Shown here piece by piece: positions 24,592 to 33,224 of a DNA stretch of 39,586 bases (the first letter of the stretch is position 1; each line of letters starts with the position of its first letter). Under the pieces are notes generated by a model. That model was not told the DNA's origin. It saw only the letters and a list, made by a program, of their open reading frames with translations, and ran no database searches. The stretch is from Pseudomonadota bacterium (lineage in GTDB: Bacteria > Pseudomonadota > Alphaproteobacteria > Rhizobiales > Rhizobiaceae). The position numbers and the translations under genes were made by a program. The stretch covers positions 1-39,586 of the forward strand of contig JAEWPB010000050.1 in NCBI GenBank assembly GCA_023399465.1, written 5' to 3'.

Positions 24592-26145
24592 ATGACGGCA
24601 GGTATTCACCACATCACGCTGATCACCCGCAAGGTCCAGGCGAATGTCGACTTCTATGCCGGCTTTCTCGGCCTTCGTCTGGTAAAGCGTACCGCCGGCT
24701 TCGAGGACGCGATGCAGCTGCATCTGTTCTACGGTGACGCCGCTGCGACTCCCGGCTCTCTGGTGACCTTTCTGGTGTGGGAGGATGGTTCTCCCGGCCG
24801 CCTCGGTCATGGCCAGACCGGAGAGCTTTCCTTTGCCATCGACCCGGCCAGCATCGGCTACTGGCTGACGCGGGCGCTGTCCTTCGGCATCCGGGCCGAG
24901 GGGCCGATGGATGAATTCGGAGAGCCGACGCTCCGCCTCAAGGATCCTGACGGCGTGATCGTCAAGCTCTGTGGCGCAAGGGACATGCGACCTGGCGCAT
25001 TCTGGGCGGCAGGCGGAGTGCCGGAGGAGCACGCCATCGGTCGGATCCGGGGGGCGACGGTGTTTACCGAGGTGCCCGAACTGACCGAGGCCTTCCTGCA
25101 GGAGCATTTCGGCTACCGGAGATCGGCCGAGTCAGGCACCATCCGGCGGCTGAGTTCCGCCTCCGGCGACATTGTCGACGTTCGCGATGCGACCGGGTTC
25201 TGGTCGAGCGCGCCCGGCACCGGAACCTTCGATCACATCGCCTTTCGCGCCAGGGATCGCGAGGATCTGGCAAGGGTCCATGCGGGGCTCAATGCCCTCA
25301 ATTCCTCGGTCACCAATGTGCATGACCGCAAGTATTTCGAATCGCTCTATGTCCGCGAGCCGGGCGGCGTGCTGATCGAACTGGCGACCGATCAGCCGGG
25401 GATGACTGTCGATGAGCCGCAGGAGACACTTGGCACGGCTCTCTTTGTGCCCGAAACGAGCGAAATCCCGGCGGATGACGTGCCGATCGTCCTGCCGCAG
25501 TTTTCCATGCCCGGCGAAGAGAGGGTGATCTATCGCGACCTGCCGTTCGTGCACCGGTTCTTTACGCCCGATGGCGCTGACGGCAGCACGCTGATCCTGC
25601 TTCATGGCTCCGGTGGCAGCGAGGCAAGCCTGATGCCGCTTGCCCATCGGGCTTCGCCGCAATCGACGCTGCTCGGCGTTCGCGGGCGCAGTACCGAGGA
25701 AGGGATTGCCCGCTGGTTCCGGCGCTTCGAGGGGCTGGCCTTCGATCAGGACGATATCCGCAGCGAAGCCGAGGCTTTTGCCGCATTCCTCGAAGGCGCG
25801 ATCGCCGCTTACCACCTCGATCGCAGCCGTATCACGCTCGTCGGTCATTCCAACGGGGCGAACTTCCTGGCCGCATTCCTGCTTCTTCACCCCGGACTGG
25901 CCGGGCGTGCGGTACTGCTGCGGCCGATGCCGGTGCTCTCCAACCCGCCGGAGGGCGACCTCTCCGCCGTGCGCGTCCTCGTGGCCAGTGGCCGCGACGA
26001 TCCGTTCGCCGAGCATGCGCCGCGGCTGGCAGCCCTGCTCGAAGCACGCGGCGCCAAGGTGTCGCTGCGGGAAGTCGATGCCGGCCACGACCTCGCGGCT
26101 GCGGATTCTGATCTCATGCGCGCATGGTTGGGCGAGGAGGGCTGA
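24592..26145 (+). CDS. Fused VOC dioxygenase and alpha/beta hydrolase (MhqO-MhqD-like)
   Basis: The 517-residue protein joins two enzymes. Residues about 1-290 form two vicinal-oxygen-chelate modules: IHHITLITRKVQANVDFYAGFLGLRLVKRT starts module one with a metal-ligand His, and GTFDHIAF and VREPGGVLIELATD give the His and Glu of module two, as in extradiol ring-cleaving enzymes of the MhqO type. Residues about 325-515 are an alpha/beta hydrolase with LILLHGSGGSE, nucleophile GHSNG (Ser420), GRDDPF (Asp470) and GHD (His499), like MhqD. In Bacillus the two are separate genes of one quinone-resistance operon. A role against quinones or catechols is inference. The ATG at 24592 has AGGAAGG upstream. 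It is divergent from ubiG. Confidence 0.85.
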   Translation: MTAGIHHITLITRKVQANVDFYAGFLGLRLVKRTAGFEDAMQLHLFYGDAAATPGSLVTFLVWEDGSPGRLGHGQTGELSFAIDPASIGYWLTRALSFGIRAEGPMDEFGEPTLRLKDPDGVIVKLCGARDMRPGAFWAAGGVPEEHAIGRIRGATVFTEVPELTEAFLQEHFGYRRSAESGTIRRLSSASGDIVDVRDATGFWSSAPGTGTFDHIAFRARDREDLARVHAGLNALNSSVTNVHDRKYFESLYVREPGGVLIELATDQPGMTVDEPQETLGTALFVPETSEIPADDVPIVLPQFSMPGEERVIYRDLPFVHRFFTPDGADGSTLILLHGSGGSEASLMPLAHRASPQSTLLGVRGRSTEEGIARWFRRFEGLAFDQDDIRSEAEAFAAFLEGAIAAYHLDRSRITLVGHSNGANFLAAFLLLHPGLAGRAVLLRPMPVLSNPPEGDLSAVRVLVASGRDDPFAEHAPRLAALLEARGAKVSLREVDAGHDLAAADSDLMRAWLGEEG

Positions 26146-26332
26146 TTTCCAGCCTTAATTGTCCAGGGGGAGAAACTGCAATAGCGGCGGGTGGGCGGTC
26201 GGGACTAGGCTTGCGTTTGCAGCGGGCCTCGCTGGCCGTTGCATTTCAAGCGAATTCGGCATGGAAATCGGCCAGCCATGCCCTAAACTTAAGTCGTATC
26301 CATAGCCGAATGCCGACGACGGGAGAAAATCC

Positions 26333-27004
26333 GTGCGAAAGCTCATTCTATTTGCTTCACTTGTCTTCGGGATACTTGCCGTGCCGGTGCTTGCACTTGC
26401 GGCGCAGGGATTTGCGATCACAACAGTCAACCTCAGGGCAGGCCCGAGTACCGGTTATCCTGTCGTGACGGTTATCCCGGCCGGTGCGCCGGTCACGATA
26501 TACGGTTGCATGCGAAGCCCGGCCTGGTGCGATACCTCCTACAGGGGTATTCGCGGATGGGTTTCGGGACGATATCTGCAGGCACTCTATCAGCAGCGGC
26601 GGGTCTATGTCGGTCCGGAATATTACGCGCCGCTCGGCATTCCCCTAATCGGGTTCAGCTTTGACACCTACTGGGATCGCTATTACCGCGACCGTCCGTT
26701 CTATCGCGACCGCGACCGCTGGCATGACTATTATGAAGGCCGGCCCTATCGTCCGCCGGGATACAGGCCTCGTCCGGAACGCCCGCCCGCTTACCGGCCG
26801 CCAGCTCGCCCCGAACGGCCTCCGGAATATCGTCCGCCGGGACAGCGTCCGCCTTACGCCCGTCCGCCACATCGCCCCGAGGCCGGCCGTCCGCCCCAGC
26901 GCCCACCGAATTTCCGACCGCCAGGCGATCGGGAGCCCGGCATGAACCGGCCGCCGCCCTTGCGGCAGCCTGGAGGCTGCCCTCCGGGACGCAACTGCGC
27001 ATAG
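26333..27004 (+). CDS. Secreted SH3-domain protein with Pro/Arg-rich tail
   Basis: The 223-residue protein has a signal peptide (1-24, ending LALAA-QG). A bacterial SH3b domain covers about 28-82 (TTVNLRAGPSTGYPVVTVIPAGAPVTIYGC, ending GWVSGRYLQ). A Tyr/Arg/Asp region (about 100-135) is followed by a tail from about 135 made of repeated RPP/PERPP units, with Cys only at the very end. SH3b domains often bind cell-wall or partner proteins; the tail is probably extended and basic, suited to contact with an acidic surface. GTG at 26333 is the start, with GGGAG upstream. It is monocistronic and followed by a strong terminator. Confidence 0.82.
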   Translation: MRKLILFASLVFGILAVPVLALAAQGFAITTVNLRAGPSTGYPVVTVIPAGAPVTIYGCMRSPAWCDTSYRGIRGWVSGRYLQALYQQRRVYVGPEYYAPLGIPLIGFSFDTYWDRYYRDRPFYRDRDRWHDYYEGRPYRPPGYRPRPERPPAYRPPARPERPPEYRPPGQRPPYARPPHRPEAGRPPQRPPNFRPPGDREPGMNRPPPLRQPGGCPPGRNCA

Positions 27005-27033
27005 CGGCAACCCTTGCGAAAGGCTTTAAGCTA

Positions 27034-27058
27034 GGGGCGGGTTTGACCCGCCCCTTCC
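27034..27058 (+). terminator. Rho-independent-like terminator after the SH3 gene
   Basis: GGGGCGGG (27034-27041) and CCCGCCCC (27047-27054) form a perfect 8-pair stem with a TTTGA loop, 30 bases after the SH3-protein stop. The run after it, TTCCGCATTT, is only moderately T-rich. Confidence 0.65.
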
Positions 27059-27250
27059 GCATTTCAGGCATCTTCACCATGGCGAGTTACCGCCCGAAAC
27101 CTGTCTGCTGGCGCCCTGATCCCCGCCGTTCGCCATGTCGCACAGGCGCTGCGTTTCCTTCGCGGGCCCCATGTCACCCATTGCACCTTTCCCGCAATTT
27201 CGTTAAGAGACCGCAACCTAACGTCCGGCTCGCCGGCGGCCTTGTCAGTC

Positions 27251-27269
27251 AGGCGTGACGCGCCTTTTT
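27251..27269 (+). terminator. Hairpin with T-run in the lysC leader
   Basis: AGGCG and CGCCT (27251-27265) pair around TGACG, followed by TTTTG. It lies 17 bases before the lysC start. It may end an upstream small transcript or act as an attenuator in the lysC leader; which one cannot be told. Confidence 0.5.
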
Positions 27270-27285
27270 GTATTTGGAATGTTCT

Positions 27286-28560
27286 ATGGCACGCATCGTG
27301 ATGAAATTCGGCGGTACTTCGGTCGCCAATCTTGAGCGCATCCACAATGTCGCCCGTCATGTGAAACGCGAAGTCGATGCCGGCCATGAAGTCGCGGTCG
27401 TCGTGTCGGCAATGTCCGGCAAGACCAACGAACTGGTCGACTGGGTGCAGAACACGCCGAAAGTAGCGGGCTCCGAGGTTTCGTTCTACGATGCGCGCGA
27501 ATATGACGCCGTCGTTGCTTCCGGCGAACAGGTCACATCAGGTCTGTTGGCGCTGGCGCTGCAGGCGATGGACATCAATGCCCGCTCCTGGCAGGGCTGG
27601 CAGATTCCGATCCGCACTGACAACGCTCATGGCGCCGCCCGCATTCTCGATATCGACGGTTCCGAGATCGTGCGCCGCATGGGCGAAGGCCAGGTCGCTG
27701 TTGTCGCCGGCTTCCAGGGCATCGGCCCGGACAATCGTATCGCCACGCTCGGCCGCGGCGGCTCCGACACCTCGGCGGTTGCCATCGCCGCTGCCGTCAA
27801 GGCCGATCGCTGCGACATCTATACGGATGTCGATGGCGTCTACACGACGGATCCGCGCATCGAACCCAAGGCTCGCCGTCTGAAGCAGATCGCCTTCGAG
27901 GAAATGCTGGAAATGGCGTCCCTCGGTGCCAAGGTTCTGCAGGTGCGCTCCGTCGAATTGGCGATGGTCCACAAGGTCCGCACGTTCGTGCGCTCCAGTT
28001 TTGAAGACCCCAATGCGCCGGGCATGGGTGATCTGCTCAATCCGCCCGGAACGCTGATTTGTGACGAGGAAGAGATCGTGGAACAGGAAGTCGTAACCGG
28101 CATTGCCTATGCCAAGGATGAAGCCCAGATTTCGCTGCGCCGGCTTGCCGATCGCCCGGGCGTTTCGGCCGCTATCTTCGGTCCGCTCGCCGAGGCGCAC
28201 ATCAATGTCGACATGATCGTCCAGAACATTTCCGAGGACGGTTCGCGCACCGACATGACCTTCACGGTTCCTTCGGGTGATCTTGCGAAGTCGCTGAAAG
28301 CTCTTGAGCAAAACAAGGAAAAGATCGGCTATGATGTCGCCCAGAGCGAATCCGGGCTGGTCAAGGTTTCGGTCATCGGCATCGGCATGCGCAGCCACGC
28401 CGGCGTTGCGGCGACCGCGTTCCGCGCGCTGGCCGAAAAGGGCATCAACATCAAGGCAATTACCACGTCGGAAATCAAGATTTCCATCCTGATCGACGGC
28501 CCGTATGCCGAACTTGCCGTTCGGACTTTGCATTCTTGCTACGGTCTCGATAAGAGTTGA
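27286..28560 (+). CDS. lysC: Aspartokinase
   Basis: The 424-residue protein phosphorylates aspartate, the first step towards lysine, threonine and methionine. It starts MARIVMKFGGTSVANLERI, the kinase signature, with VVVSAMSGKTN and LGRGGSDTSAVAIAAA (catalytic loop) and DVDGVYTTDPRI further on. Two ACT domains occupy about 270-424 (VSAAIFGPLAEAHINVDMIVQNIS and AATAFRALAEKGINIKAITTSEIKISILI), which give feedback control by end products. The ATG at 27286 has GGA about 9 bases upstream. A hairpin with a T-run precedes it. ptsP follows after about 90 bases. Confidence 0.97.
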   Translation: MARIVMKFGGTSVANLERIHNVARHVKREVDAGHEVAVVVSAMSGKTNELVDWVQNTPKVAGSEVSFYDAREYDAVVASGEQVTSGLLALALQAMDINARSWQGWQIPIRTDNAHGAARILDIDGSEIVRRMGEGQVAVVAGFQGIGPDNRIATLGRGGSDTSAVAIAAAVKADRCDIYTDVDGVYTTDPRIEPKARRLKQIAFEEMLEMASLGAKVLQVRSVELAMVHKVRTFVRSSFEDPNAPGMGDLLNPPGTLICDEEEIVEQEVVTGIAYAKDEAQISLRRLADRPGVSAAIFGPLAEAHINVDMIVQNISEDGSRTDMTFTVPSGDLAKSLKALEQNKEKIGYDVAQSESGLVKVSVIGIGMRSHAGVAATAFRALAEKGINIKAITTSEIKISILIDGPYAELAVRTLHSCYGLDKS

Positions 28561-28649
28561 TCGTAGATCCGGTGGCGCCTGATTCCGGCAGTTGAAGTCC
28601 GGGCAGGCGCACATCGGAAGGGCGTCTATAATTCGGGAGCACATACGCG

Positions 28650-30917
28650 ATGAGAGACCTGTCTGCGGGTCCGCGCGTTCTCCTCAAGCGGCTGCGCGAA
28701 CTAATGGCGGAGCCGCTCGAGCCGCAGGAGCGCTTGGACCAGATTGTGCGCCAGATTGCGCAGAACATGGTTGCAGAGGTATGCTCCGTCTATGTCCTCA
28801 GGGCAGACGGTGTTCTTGAGCTATATGCCACCGAAGGTCTCAACAAGGGCGCCGTCCATCTCGCCCAGCTGAAGATGGGCCAGGGCCTGGTCGGCACCAT
28901 CGCGGCATCCGCCCAGCCGCTCAATCTCTCCGACGCACAGGCGCATCCGGCCTTCCGCTACCTGCCCGAGACGGGCGAAGAGATCTATCACTCCTTCCTC
29001 GGCGCACCGATCCTGCGTGCCGGCCGTACGCTCGGCGTTCTGGTCGTGCAGAACAAGGCGCAGCGCAACTACCGCGAAGACGAGGTCGAGGCGCTTGAAA
29101 CCACGGCGATGATTCTCGCCGAGATGATTGCCACCGGCGAACTGCGGAAGATCACCCGCCCGGGGCTCGAGCTCGATCTCACGCGCGCCGTGACCATCGA
29201 CGGCGACGGCTACAACGAAGGTATCGGTCTCGGTTACGTCGTGCTGCATGAGCCCCGCGTGGTCGTCACCAACCTCCTGAACGAAGATACCGACAAGGAA
29301 ATCCACCGGCTCGCCGAAGCACTCGGATCGCTGCGCATTTCCATCGACGACATGCTGTCGCGACGCGAGATCTCGATGGAGGGCGAGCATCGCGACGTGC
29401 TCGAAACCTACCGGATGTTCGCTCACGACCAGGGCTGGGTGCGCAAGCTCGAGGAAGCGATCCGCAACGGCCTGACAGCCGAGGCGGCCGTCGAGAAGGT
29501 GCAGAGCGATACCAAGGCGCGGATGATGCGCCTGACCGATCCCTATCTGCGTGAGCGCATGCACGACTTCGAGGACCTCGCCAATCGCCTGCTGCGGCAG
29601 TTGACCGGGTACAGTCCCCGCACCGTCGCCGAAGGCTTTCCCCAGGACGCTGTCCTGTTCGTGCGCGCCATGGGCGCTGCCGAGCTCCTCGACTATCCCC
29701 GGGCCTGCATCCGCGGGCTGGTGATGGAGGAGGGCGCGGTGACCAGCCACGTGGTGATCGTCGCGCGGGCCATGGGAATTCCAGTCGTCGGCCAGGCTGC
29801 CGGTGCCGTGGCGCTCGCCGAAAATGGCGATGCCGTCATCATCGACGGCGACGACGGCAAGGTGCATCTGCGGCCGGTGGCCGACCTGCTGAAGGCCTTC
29901 GAGGAGAAGGTCAAGCTGCGTGCCCGTCGCCAGGAACAGTTCCGCGCGCTGCGTGCGGTGGAGCCGGTGACCCGTGACGGCAAGCGCATCAACCTGATGA
30001 TGAATGCCGGCCTGCTGGTCGATCTGCCGCAACTGACCGAATCGGGGGCCGACGGGATCGGCCTCTTCCGCACCGAGTTGCAGTTCATGATCGCCTCGAC
30101 CATGCCGAAGGCGCAGGAACAGGAAGATTTCTACCGCAACGTGCTGCGCCAGGCTGCCGGTCGTCCTGTAACCTTCCGTGCGCTCGATATTGGCGGCGAC
30201 AAGGTCGTTTCCTATTTCCGTGCCCATGAGGAAGAAAACCCGGCGCTCGGATGGCGGGCGATCCGCCTGTCGCTCGATCGTCCCGGTCTTCTTCGGACAC
30301 AGCTCCGGGCGCTGTTGCGCGCGGCCGGCGGGGCCGAACTCAAGCTGATGCTGCCGATGGTGACCGAGGTCGACGAGATCCGCGCCGTTCGGGAACTGCT
30401 GCAGAAGGAAGTGCAGCACACCTCGAAATTCGGCTACGAATTGCCACGCAAGCTGCAGTTCGGCGCCATGCTGGAAGTGCCGGCGCTGTTGTGGCAGCTC
30501 GATGAGCTGATGGCTGAAGTGGATTTCGTGTCGGTCGGGTCGAACGACCTCTTCCAGTTCTCGATGGCGGTAGATCGCGGCAACGCCCGGGTTTCCGATC
30601 GCTTCGATGTGCTCGGGCGGCCGTTCCTGCGCATCCTGCGCGACATTGCGCGGGCCGGCGAGCGCAACAAGACGCCGGTGACGCTGTGTGGCGAGATGGC
30701 GAGCAAGCCGTTGTCGGCAATGGCGCTTCTCGGTCTCGGCTACCGCTCGATCTCTATGGCCCCGACCTCGATCGGTCCGGTCAAGGCGATGCTGCTTGGT
30801 CTCGACATCGACCAGCTCTCCGGGATGCTGAACGCGACGCTGGACGACCACGAAAATCGCACGCCGGTGCGTGCGATGCTGGCAAGCTTTGCCGAAGCGC
30901 ACAATATTCCTCTTTAA
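28650..30917 (+). CDS. ptsP: PTS-Ntr enzyme I (phosphoenolpyruvate-protein phosphotransferase PtsP)
   Basis: The 755-residue protein starts the nitrogen phosphotransferase relay by taking phosphate from PEP and passing it to NPr. An N-terminal GAF domain (about 20-165) senses small molecules, often glutamine. The phospho-accepting His367 is in GAVTSHVVIVARAMGIPVVG. The PEP-binding barrel includes DGIGLFRTELQFM, FRALDIGGDKVVSYF, FVSVGSNDLFQFSMAVDR and LCGEMAS with Cys680. The length is normal for this enzyme. The ATG at 28650 has GGGAG about 10 bases upstream. It sits between lysC and prfA, an order I recall from other rhizobia. Confidence 0.97.
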   Translation: MRDLSAGPRVLLKRLRELMAEPLEPQERLDQIVRQIAQNMVAEVCSVYVLRADGVLELYATEGLNKGAVHLAQLKMGQGLVGTIAASAQPLNLSDAQAHPAFRYLPETGEEIYHSFLGAPILRAGRTLGVLVVQNKAQRNYREDEVEALETTAMILAEMIATGELRKITRPGLELDLTRAVTIDGDGYNEGIGLGYVVLHEPRVVVTNLLNEDTDKEIHRLAEALGSLRISIDDMLSRREISMEGEHRDVLETYRMFAHDQGWVRKLEEAIRNGLTAEAAVEKVQSDTKARMMRLTDPYLRERMHDFEDLANRLLRQLTGYSPRTVAEGFPQDAVLFVRAMGAAELLDYPRACIRGLVMEEGAVTSHVVIVARAMGIPVVGQAAGAVALAENGDAVIIDGDDGKVHLRPVADLLKAFEEKVKLRARRQEQFRALRAVEPVTRDGKRINLMMNAGLLVDLPQLTESGADGIGLFRTELQFMIASTMPKAQEQEDFYRNVLRQAAGRPVTFRALDIGGDKVVSYFRAHEEENPALGWRAIRLSLDRPGLLRTQLRALLRAAGGAELKLMLPMVTEVDEIRAVRELLQKEVQHTSKFGYELPRKLQFGAMLEVPALLWQLDELMAEVDFVSVGSNDLFQFSMAVDRGNARVSDRFDVLGRPFLRILRDIARAGERNKTPVTLCGEMASKPLSAMALLGLGYRSISMAPTSIGPVKAMLLGLDIDQLSGMLNATLDDHENRTPVRAMLASFAEAHNIPL

Positions 30918-30941
30918 AACTACTGAAAATCGGAGTGAAGG

Positions 30942-32024
30942 TTGGCCAAGCTACCTGTCGAGAAGATGCGCGAGTTGGAGCGCCGTTTTGGCGAGATCGA
31001 GGCGCGCATGTCTGCCGGTCCGGCTGCCGACGTCTATGTGAAGCTGGCCTCGGAATATTCCGAGCTGCAGCCGGTGGTCACCAAGATCCGCGAGTATGAG
31101 AAGGCGCTGGCCGAGATTTCCGGGCTGAAGGCGCTGCTTGCGGACAAGGCGACGGATCGCGATATGCGCGATCTCGCGGAAATGGAACTTCCTGACGTCG
31201 AAACCCGGCTAGAAGGGCTCGAGCAGGATATCCAGATCCTGCTGCTGCCCAAGGATGCGGCGGACGAGAAAAGCGCAATCCTCGAAATCCGCGCCGGAAC
31301 AGGCGGATCGGAAGCCGCGCTCTTCGCCGGTGATCTCTTCCGCATGTATGAGCGCTTTGCTGCCGCCAACGGCTGGAAGGTCGAGGTACTCTCGGAAAGC
31401 GAAGGCGATGCGGGCGGCTTCAAGGAAATCATCGCCACCATCAGCGGCAAGGGCGTGTTCTCGCGGCTGAAGTTCGAATCGGGCGTGCACCGGGTGCAGC
31501 GCGTGCCGGAAACGGAAGCGAGCGGCCGTATCCACACCTCGGCGGCGACCGTCGCGGTTCTGCCCGAGGCCGAGGAAATCGACATCGAGATCCGTCCCGA
31601 GGACATCCGCATCGATACCATGCGCTCGTCGGGCGCTGGTGGCCAGCACGTCAACACCACCGATTCTGCCGTGCGCGTGACCCACCTGCCGACCGGCATC
31701 ATCGTGACCAGTTCGGAAAAATCGCAGCACCAGAACCGCGCAAAGGCGATGCAGGTGCTGCGCTCGCGGCTGTATGACATCGAACGCCAGAAGGCCGAGA
31801 GCGAGCGTTCCGCCGACCGCAAGAGCCAGGTTGGTTCCGGCGATCGTTCCGAGCGTATCCGCACCTACAATTTCCCGCAGGGGCGGGTTACCGATCACCG
31901 CATCAACCTGACGCTCTACAAGCTCGACCGGATGATGATGGGGGAAATCGACGAGATCGTCGACGCGCTGCTGGCGGACTATCAGGCCGGCCAGCTCGCG
32001 CAACTCGGCGAGCAGCAGGGATGA
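30942..32024 (+). CDS. prfA: Peptide chain release factor 1
   Basis: The 360-residue protein ends translation at UAA and UAG. The catalytic GGQ lies at 233-235 within SSGAGGQHVNTTDSAVR; stop-codon recognition residues are in domain 2. ETEASGRIHTSAATVAV and KSQHQNRAKAMQVLRSRL are standard blocks. The start is TTG at 30942, 24 bases after ptsP, with GGAG shortly before; translation as MAKLPVEKMRELERRF matches the family. Its stop overlaps the ATG of prmC, the gene for the methyltransferase that modifies this GGQ glutamine. Confidence 0.97.
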   Translation: MAKLPVEKMRELERRFGEIEARMSAGPAADVYVKLASEYSELQPVVTKIREYEKALAEISGLKALLADKATDRDMRDLAEMELPDVETRLEGLEQDIQILLLPKDAADEKSAILEIRAGTGGSEAALFAGDLFRMYERFAAANGWKVEVLSESEGDAGGFKEIIATISGKGVFSRLKFESGVHRVQRVPETEASGRIHTSAATVAVLPEAEEIDIEIRPEDIRIDTMRSSGAGGQHVNTTDSAVRVTHLPTGIIVTSSEKSQHQNRAKAMQVLRSRLYDIERQKAESERSADRKSQVGSGDRSERIRTYNFPQGRVTDHRINLTLYKLDRMMMGEIDEIVDALLADYQAGQLAQLGEQQG

Positions 32025-32896
32025 CGGCGAGTTCTGCCGCCTGGATCGCCGAAGCCCGCCGGCGGTTCACCGAAGCCGGGCTTGCCGATCCGGCAGTCGA
32101 TGCACGGGTGCTGATTGCCGGATTGCTTGATCTGACGGCCACCGATCTCCTGGTCAGCAGGGACCGGCCGGTCACCGAGGTTCAGGAAGAGCGGATCCGC
32201 GAGGCAATCGAGCGGCGGATTGCCCGCGAGCCGGTGCACCGCATTCTCGGGCACCGCGGCTTCTACGGCATCGAGCTCGACCTGTCGGCGGAAACGCTTG
32301 AGCCACGGCCGGATACCGAGCTGCTGGTCGATCGCACCCTGCCGCATCTCAAGCGGATCATCGCCGAGAAAGGGTCGGCGAGGGTACTCGATCTTGGCAC
32401 CGGCACCGGGGCAATCTGCCTGGCGCTGCTCCACGAGTGTCCCGAGGCGCGCGGAGTCGGGTGCGACATTTCGGCCGATGCGCTCGCGACTGCACGGAAA
32501 AACGCAAGGAAAAACGGGCTTTCCGACCGTTTCGAAGCGATTTCGAGCTCGTGGTTCGAAAATGTCGAAGAGCGGTATGATGTAATCGTCTCAAATCCGC
32601 CCTATATCAGGACTAGCATAATTTCGACGCTGGACCCGGAAGTAAGGGATTTCGATCCGCCGGCAGCGTTGGATGGCGGCGCCGACGGGCTTGATGCCTA
32701 TCGGGCCATTGCCGCAGGCGCGAAGCAGTTTCTGCAGGCGCGGGGTGTGGTCGGTGTTGAAATCGGCTACGACCAGAAGGATCCTGTAACGGCTATTTTC
32801 TTTTCGCACGGCTTTGACCTGCTTGAGGCGGCAAAGGACTTCGGTCACAACGATCGGGTCCTGATGTTTGCTTCCGGCGGTTGTGCAATGAATTGA
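32021..32896 (+). CDS. prmC: Release factor glutamine methyltransferase PrmC
   Basis: The 291-residue protein methylates the glutamine of the release-factor GGQ loop. The hallmark NPPY is at 192-195 (VSNPPYIRTS), and the SAM motif is VLDLGTGTGAICLALL (about 124-139). REPVHRILGHRGFYGIELDLS is the N-terminal substrate-binding region. The ATG at 32021 overlaps the prfA stop, so enzyme and substrate are translated as a pair. No terminator is obvious after it. Confidence 0.96.
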   Translation: MTASSAAWIAEARRRFTEAGLADPAVDARVLIAGLLDLTATDLLVSRDRPVTEVQEERIREAIERRIAREPVHRILGHRGFYGIELDLSAETLEPRPDTELLVDRTLPHLKRIIAEKGSARVLDLGTGTGAICLALLHECPEARGVGCDISADALATARKNARKNGLSDRFEAISSSWFENVEERYDVIVSNPPYIRTSIISTLDPEVRDFDPPAALDGGADGLDAYRAIAAGAKQFLQARGVVGVEIGYDQKDPVTAIFFSHGFDLLEAAKDFGHNDRVLMFASGGCAMN

Positions 32897-33224
32897 GTGC
32901 GACGCGCTCAAGATATTTTGCCGACGCAAAGAAAAGGCTTGGATTTCCGCAGGAAGCGGGATAGGTTGCGCTTACGTGCCGGGCAGCTGGGAAGAACGGA
33001 GATTCGTTCGGGTCTGGGTCGGCCTCGGGGTTAGTTCTTCAAAAGAGAACTTCGACGATTGAACATCTCCCGGTGCGCGAATCAGTCAACTTGACTTTAA
33101 CCAGCGGCGGCGTGGCGCGATGGCGCTTCCTGCTTTGCGGCACGCGGTACCTTGGTTCGGTTTCAGGCCGGCCTGGCGGTGTTGCCATGTTATCAGCACA
33201 ACAGAGAATTCAGGTGAGCGATCG
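32897..33224. other. Noncoding gap between prmC and the DUF4167 gene
   Basis: No gene is supported in these 328 bases; the open frame starting at 33120 is only an upstream extension of the DUF4167 gene. A short inverted repeat, AGTTCT (33033-33038) and AGAACT (33046-33051), is present with a 7-base loop. TTGACT near 33092 could be a -35 box, but I see no good -10 box at the right distance. It must contain the promoter of the DUF4167 gene. Confidence 0.5.

Noticed and set aside
27043..27258. 71-codon frame in the lysC leader, considered as a leader peptide
   Set aside because: It has too few Lys/Thr/Met codons for attenuation and no ribosome site; its stop in the hairpin is probably chance.
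28821..30902. 693-codon minus-strand frame antisense to ptsP
   Set aside because: His- and Gln-rich shadow of a clearly recognised PtsP; no ribosome site or family match.
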